From Iris pallida (lineage: Eukaryota > Streptophyta > Magnoliopsida > Asparagales > Iridaceae), in NCBI GenBank assembly GCA_029216955.1, contig JANAVB010006997.1, positions 1 to 64,000 of the forward strand: a DNA stretch of 64,000 nucleotides, in the 5' to 3' direction. This document shows, in pieces, positions 58,378-64,000 of this stretch. The translations under genes and the position numbers were made by a program. The first letter of the stretch is position 1, and each line of letters begins with the position of its first letter. Below the pieces are notes generated by a model, which was not told where the DNA came from, did not search any database, and saw only the letters and a list, made by a program, of their open reading frames with translations.

Positions 58378-58710
58378 TCTAAGTCAAACTAGCTCAAACT
58401 AGGTCAAACTGGGTCAAACTAGGTCATACTAGATCATACTAGGTCATACTAGGTCACTGGAAGTCAATCCAAGTCAAACTAGGTCAAACTGGGTCAAAGG
58501 TTGACTTTCAGTTGACTTTTGGTCAACTGGTCAACCCTAGTCAACTCTAGTCAACTCTAGGTCAACCCTAGGTCAAACTAGGCTAATGTTGACCAACTGT
58601 TGACTTTCAGTCAACTGGTCAATTCTGGTTTGGTTTCGGTCAATTCTAGTCACTTTTAGGCTAAGTTTGACTTTCGGTTGACTTTTGGTCAAAACGGTCA
58701 ACCGAGGTCA
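58378..58710 (-). promoter_or_regulatory. W-box-type (TTGAC) cluster in third LTR
   Basis: On the plus strand GTCAAACTAG-type motifs and GTTGACTTT/GGTCAACTGG motifs repeat about 25 times over 330 bp; on the minus (sense) strand these are TTGACC/TTGACT. Same feature as in both LARD LTRs. Confidence 0.55.
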
Positions 58711-59099
58711 AAACTAGTCTAAGAGCACTATTTCTGACCATTACCAACCAAAGGAACCCAATTTCACTTATATCTTAAACCCTAAATCACATACCTTAGC
58801 TATAGACAATTACCTTAACTCACCCTGTTTCCTTACCAAGGTAAACTCACTATCACACCCATTACCTTAGTTTCTAGGCACTTCTACCTCAACATGTTAT
58901 CCTAATACTATGCCCTCGTATCCCGATACCATGCCATGGTATCTTGATACTCTAATTTCATATCTAGAAGTATCTTAGGACTTATCCTAGAAATAGGGTA
59001 AATCCTAATTACCTCACTAGTATACCAACCTCAACATGGTCACTAACACTCTAACTAACCCTCATACCTAAACATTCTAGGGTTAAGGGACTGGTTTTA

Positions 59100-59530
59100 G
59101 TATAGGAATTTGTGGAATGAATGAAGGGTGAATAGATGAATGGATATATGTATTGGTGTATGAAAAATGGAAGGGTGAATGGATGGATGCATTTGATAAT
59201 CGATTGAAAGGTTAATGATTGGTTTGAATGGTGTATGAATGTTGAATGAATGATAGATGAATGGATAGGTGACTGAATTTGTAAGGAAGGATGAATTGAA
59301 GAATTAGTGTATGTATGAATGTTGATTGGAATATGGATAGGTGAATGAGTGAATGAATGCATAAGTGAACGGTTTAATGAATGGAGGAATGGATGAACTA
59401 GTGAATGTATGTGGATGGAATATGTGAATGAATGGAAGAATGGATAGATGGATGGATGAAGGAATGCTTGTGGATGGATGGAACAAATGAATTTATGGTG
59501 GACTGACTTGGATAGGTGAATAAAGGGTCA
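59100..59530. repeat. Degenerate GAATGAATGGAT repeats
   Basis: Irregular mixture of GAATGAAT, GGATGGAT and GTGAATGA over about 430 bp. It makes a long minus-strand Ser/His/Ile-rich open frame by chance. Confidence 0.85.
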
Positions 59531-59559
59531 TGGGAATGGGGCTACTCCCCCCTCATATT

Positions 59560-59765
59560 GCTGCTGAATGCAGCATGCATATTGCTGCTACTGTTGGCTG
59601 TTCCTACTGCTAATGCTGCTGTTGCTAGGGACTGACCCCCCCTCTCACTGCTACAAAGTAGCAGTTCCTACTGCTACTGCTGCTGCTACTGCATATGCAG
59701 TCCCCTGTGGGGACTGCTGCTGCTACTCACTGCTGCCCAAGCAGTGCTCCTTACTGCTGCTATGC
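59560..59765. repeat. CTGCTA/CTGCTG triplet-rich stretch
   Basis: Imperfect CTG/CTA/TGC triplets over about 200 bp with short A/C-rich breaks; the apparent Leu/Cys-rich frame at 59568-59768 is a by-product. Confidence 0.8.
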
Positions 59766-59954
59766 TGAATTCCCCTCCCCCTTCACTACACTGCTCCCAT
59801 TCTCTCCTCACACTCTCTATATCACTCTCTAACTCCATATCCCTCTCTCACCCTCCAACACTCTCTCTATATCTACACATACATATATATATACATGACA
59901 CACTCACTCCATAAATATATATTAGACACTCACATACCAATATATATATATTGA

Positions 59955-60334
<380 letters not shown>

Positions 60335-61266
60335 TTATGATACATTAAGATACCATGAAGAACAACATCCTAACAATTCTAAAATCTAAGATTAAAGTCA
60401 CAAGTAAATCATTCACACAATATTACAAAGACTAGGTGTATGCAAAATTAGGGCTTTCCCACTAGGACACAAAACACAACATGGACACATCCTAATGACC
60501 TCCAAATGGACACGAAATGGACACAAATGGAGATACAATCATTGGAGTCATTCCTATGGGTTTAAATTAATCCTAAATGCATGTAGAAATAAAATAAAGG
60601 AGAGATTATACCTCCCGGTTGATCAAATCTAAGGAAACTCCTCCCGATTCGACACCGACACGAAGAGACCTCCAAATGGACACGAACAAGTTCCAAAACT
60701 TCCCAAATCTAGCTAGCTCCTCCTCTTGATGAAAATAGAGAAGAAAATAAAGGGATTTATGAAGGAATGGATTGATTTGATGTGAAAAATAATGGACACT
60801 CCTCTCTAATTTTTGGGGAAGAACAAGAGAGAGTGAAAATAGATTGGATAATAACAAAGGAGAGCTCAATCCTATCCCTCTAGTGGCCGGCCAAGTGCGG
60901 CATAGGTGTCCCCCTATCCAATGACTAAAACACCCCCACCTGTCTTATTAATTAATATTAGGAAAAGGTTTTAGGTTGAGGCTAATTTAGTCATGTTTTA
61001 AGTCTCTAATTAAACTAAACCTATCCATGAATAATTAGTCAAACATACTAGCTAAAATATTGTCATGTGGGCCATGCCTAACTAATGAGTGGGTCTACTA
61101 GAGTCAAAGCTATACCCCGGGTCCCCGATACGAGTCAGATTGAGTTGAAATTCGAACTCGACTCAATTAACCCCAAAATAATATCATAAATAAATAAATA
61201 ATTCCAAAATTATTCTAAAGTGGAAAATGACCAAAATACCCCTGTTCTTGAAAACTGGGGGTGACA

Positions 61267-62089
61267 AGATGGGTGGCGATGGGCTGTGTAGTAGAGAAGG
61301 GTGCAGTGAAGGTCTGTAGGAAGAAGAGAGACAGAAAGAAAAGATGGTGGAGTGGTTTGCCAGAGCTCGGCCAGAGTACAACGGCGTACGATGGTCGGTA
61401 GCGGCGCTCGGCCGGATAGGAGAGAGGGAGAGATTAGGATATTCTGTAATAAAATATTAGGGAGTCCCTAATATTTTAATAAGGGAATAGTGGAGTGCTC
61501 TCGAAGCCTAAATGGCATTCCTATTATAAATCTAGGGACAATAGTAAAGACCACTAATAGCTGTAACTAACTAACAACTAATCATTAACTAACCCAATAA
61601 TTAGTAACTAATCTATTAATTAGAACTAACTAAATAAATAGGTTAATTAGGTATTTCCCGACCCAAACATAAGCCTACAATCCAGGTCCAAGGCTTGAAA
61701 GGCAATTAGAATAGCTAGCCTAGAATCCAAGGCCATGGTTTTGTAGGCTCATAAATAATTAATTAATAATAAAACACTTCTAAAAGTAAAATTAAATAAT
61801 TAAATAATCTAGTGGTAGGGGGGAGTGAGTTCGGCTTTCAGCTCTTCACTCATCGCCTCCGTTTCCGATGTAAACTCCGGCGCCCTCGGGCTTGCTATCG
61901 CTACCCCTCGGCTTCGGAGCTTTAGTTTAAGTGATTCAAATCAGTGGACAACGAAGATAATTCACAATAAATACTTTTATCATTATGACTAATATTTTTA
62001 TTATAAAAAAAATTTTGATAGTCGAAATAAAGTTGATTGTATTTTGATTTTTTTTCTTAATTCATTCCTGATTTGTTTCATCATTAGAA
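61267..62089. other. Non-coding DNA, probably LTR-derived
   Basis: AT-rich with a GC-richer block around 61340-61420 and another around 61830-61920. No gene is recognisable. Together with 62665-62786 it may be the 3' LTR of the gypsy remnant at the right edge. Confidence 0.35.
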
Positions 62090-62665
62090 AGGGAATCCAG
62101 TTATCAACCAACAAGGGAAGGCACCGGATCCGACTACAGATTGTTGTGTTAAATGAGGATCTCCAACTCACAATCTAACTTGAGTCCGTTCAGTCCTGTT
62201 CCTCGGATGATTGCTTCTATCGACTTTCCCTATGTTGACTAGGGAAGCCTATCAATGTGCAACATTTGCTCAGCTAGTGCTACTCTTTTTGGCCTGATCT
62301 CGTAAAGAAAGGAAGGCTCATGAATGGCCAATCTCTGGCCCTACCTTTGAGTGCGGTTTGAACTATTGATTTACGTAATTGGAAGTAACCAATTAGGTTT
62401 ACGATGAAACCTACAAAAAGAAGACTTTCTTTGTAAACGTAAGGATAATGATATGGACTATGAATCATGTCAAAAAAAAGCTTTGCTGGCACAAACCGAC
62501 TTTCTTTTCCTCTATCTGGCCAAAACTGATGCGAATGGACCTACTGGTTGAATGGTTGGTTTCCCCAGCCTATCTCGTTTTGTCTGCAACTTACGAGTGG
62601 TGAGATCCGTTCTAGTCCGTAGCGCATACCCAAGTGGATGTGGTATTGACTACCAAGGAAAAGAG
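62090..62665. other. Stretch unlike its surroundings, possibly organelle-derived
   Basis: Base composition is more even than in the flanks, and the wording (GTGCGGTTTGAACTATTG followed by a conserved-looking stretch) resembles the start of a plant mitochondrial group II intron (GTGCG). The preceding codons (cat gaa tgg cca atc tct ggc) could be an exon end. I cannot name the gene. Recognition is from memory only. Confidence 0.25.
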
Positions 62666-62786
62666 TTGGTTAGACAAAATTCAGAATTAGGGTTAAATTC
62701 ATAATAAATCTGAAAATAATTTTATAAATTCCCAAAAATTATAACATTGTTTTTTTAAAAATAGAAAATTCAAATTTAGGTAGTTA
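62666..62786 (-). mobile_element. Start of 3' LTR of gypsy remnant
   Basis: On the minus strand TTCGAGGACAAATTGTTTTT, then GAAGAAGTGTAGACT, then TGTAACTACC: the standard transition from pol tail and polypurine tract to LTR in Tekay-type elements. The LTR would run leftward from about 62786. Confidence 0.55.
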
Positions 62787-64000
62787 CAAGTCTACACTTC
62801 TTCAAAAACAATTTGTCCTCGAAATTTAAACATTTATTCAAAATAACAATCATACAATCACTCAAACAAAAAGACTAGGAAAATGCTCTCTCATTTCGTC
62901 TTCGCACTCCCAAGTCGACTCGTTCGGAGAATGGTGACTCCAAGCTACTCGGACGAAAAGAATCGTCTAGTTGCGCAGCACCTTCTCCCGGCGATCAACA
63001 ATCCCAACAGACTGCTCCTGATAAGTGAGGTTAGGTCCCACTCTGACCTCTGAATGGTCAATCACATGAGTTGAGTCGAAAATGTAACGTCTTAGCTGCG
63101 ACACATGGAGCACGTTGTACACACCCTTCAAAGTAGCTGGTATATCAAGTCGGTAGGCGGCAGCCCCGATCCTCTCAAGAATGTGGAAAGGCCCAATAAA
63201 TCTCGGGTTAAGCTTCATGCCTCGACCAAAAGGATAGTGCCACTTATCAGAGAAATCCTCAGGAAAACCAAATCTTCCACCTAGAATTAAACAAAACTTA
63301 GAATATGAAACCTAATTAATCACTAAAACAACATTAAAATCTAAACTTATTACCTAAAGCTCTAACGGACTTTGGTGGCTATCATCCCAGTGTATCTACC
63401 TGTCTTGAGCCACACAAAGTCTCTCTCTAATCTACTTCACTTTTTTTGTAGCATCTACAACCATCTCGGGCCCCAACAAGGCTCTCTTTCCTACGTCATC
63501 CCAAAACAATGGAGTGTGACACCTTTGTCCATGTTAAGCTTCGAAATGAGTCATCTCAATATTGGCTTGGTAGTTGTTATTGTATGAAAACTCTACCAAG
63601 TGAAGGTAATCCTTCCAAGAGCCTTCAAATTCTAACATACAAGTTCGAAGCATGTCCTCAAGAGTCTGAATAGTCCTTTCCGACTGTCCATCAGTCTGAG
63701 GATGATAAGCGGTACTGAATTTGAGCTGAGTGCCCAAACTAGCCTATAAGCTCCTCCATAAGTGAAAAGTAAATCTACTATCCTGATCAAATTCAATACT
63801 CACAGGTACCCTTGCAATCAAACAATCTATCTCACATGTAGCTCTGCAAGTCTCTCTGTAGACAATCCCACTTTGAATGGTATAAAGTGGGCCGATTTGG
63901 TCAATCTATCAACGATGACCCAAATCGCATCCTTCCCTCCAGGAGTACGTGGAAGTCCGAAAATGAAATCCATAGTTATATGTTCTCACTTCCACTCAGG
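62787..64000 (-). pseudogene. int: Gypsy element remnant: integrase and chromodomain (cut by window end)
   Basis: Minus-strand pieces: integrase core (LKFSTAYHPQTDGQSERTIQ, EFSYNNNYQANIEM; 63534-63737), the C-terminal GPF-type module (RFIGPFHILERIGAAAYRLD; 62967-63218) and a chromodomain (EQSVGIVDRREKVLRN, a TAG, then LFVRVAWSHHSPNESTWE to about 62880). Between core and C-terminal module lies an AT-rich insertion of about 80 bp (about 63278-63355). Frame damage around 63360-63530 and 63738 onward. Related to, but clearly diverged from, the Tekay-type element at 40007-50411. Confidence 0.82.

Overview
The window is repeat-dense plant nuclear DNA made almost entirely of nested LTR retrotransposons. 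Plant origin follows from a Tat/Ogre-type Ty3-gypsy element (tRNA-Arg primer site, two RNase H domains, antisense extra gene with plant-like introns), chromodomain gypsy elements, and large LTRs of the LARD type. I see no intact host gene, rRNA or tRNA gene. The species cannot be fixed from the sequence; a flowering plant is most likely.

Layout: (1) 1-10886, a non-coding LARD-like element: 5' LTR cut by the window edge (1-4246), 2 kb internal domain, 3' LTR 6232-10886. (2) A decayed outer Tat-type element in three pieces, 10887-11918, 37964-40006 and 50412 to about 55845. Its RNase H/integrase reading frame is cut by (3) a younger Ogre-like Tat element, 11919-37963, and its antisense gene is cut by (4) a minus-strand chromodomain gypsy element (Tekay/Del type), 40007-50411. 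(5) 56177-61266 is a minus-strand LTR related in plan to the LARD LTR, apparently solo. (6) 61267-62786 is probably LTR-derived DNA with an organelle-like stretch, next to (7) a minus-strand gypsy integrase/chromodomain remnant running off the right edge.

The Ogre-like element (26.0 kb) is unusual. A 9.03 kb block (protease 3' flank, pol, antisense gene) is present twice in tandem (17666-26698 and about 26745-35778). I count 19 differences between the copies (about 0.2%) while its LTRs differ by about 3.7%, so the duplication is much younger than the insertion. The junction shows serial short template switches.

The best candidate for something undescribed is structural. Between pol and the convergent antisense gene lies a series of stem-loops with nearly constant loops (consensus ATRTCCATATTACCTCTG) but completely different, still complementary stems. 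The outer, diverged Tat element has three more with the same loop and other stems. A second family (outer stem TACGCT/AGCGTA, inner stem CACAT/ATGTG, CATGT/ACATG or CACGT/ACGTG) forms a 13-unit, 38-bp array near the 3' LTR. Its TTTACGC/GCGTAAA half-sites recur in the LTRs and inside ORF1. This covariation suggests selection for RNA (or cruciform DNA) structure.

Most coding frames carry stop codons, so none of the elements looks autonomous now. All comparisons were done by eye.
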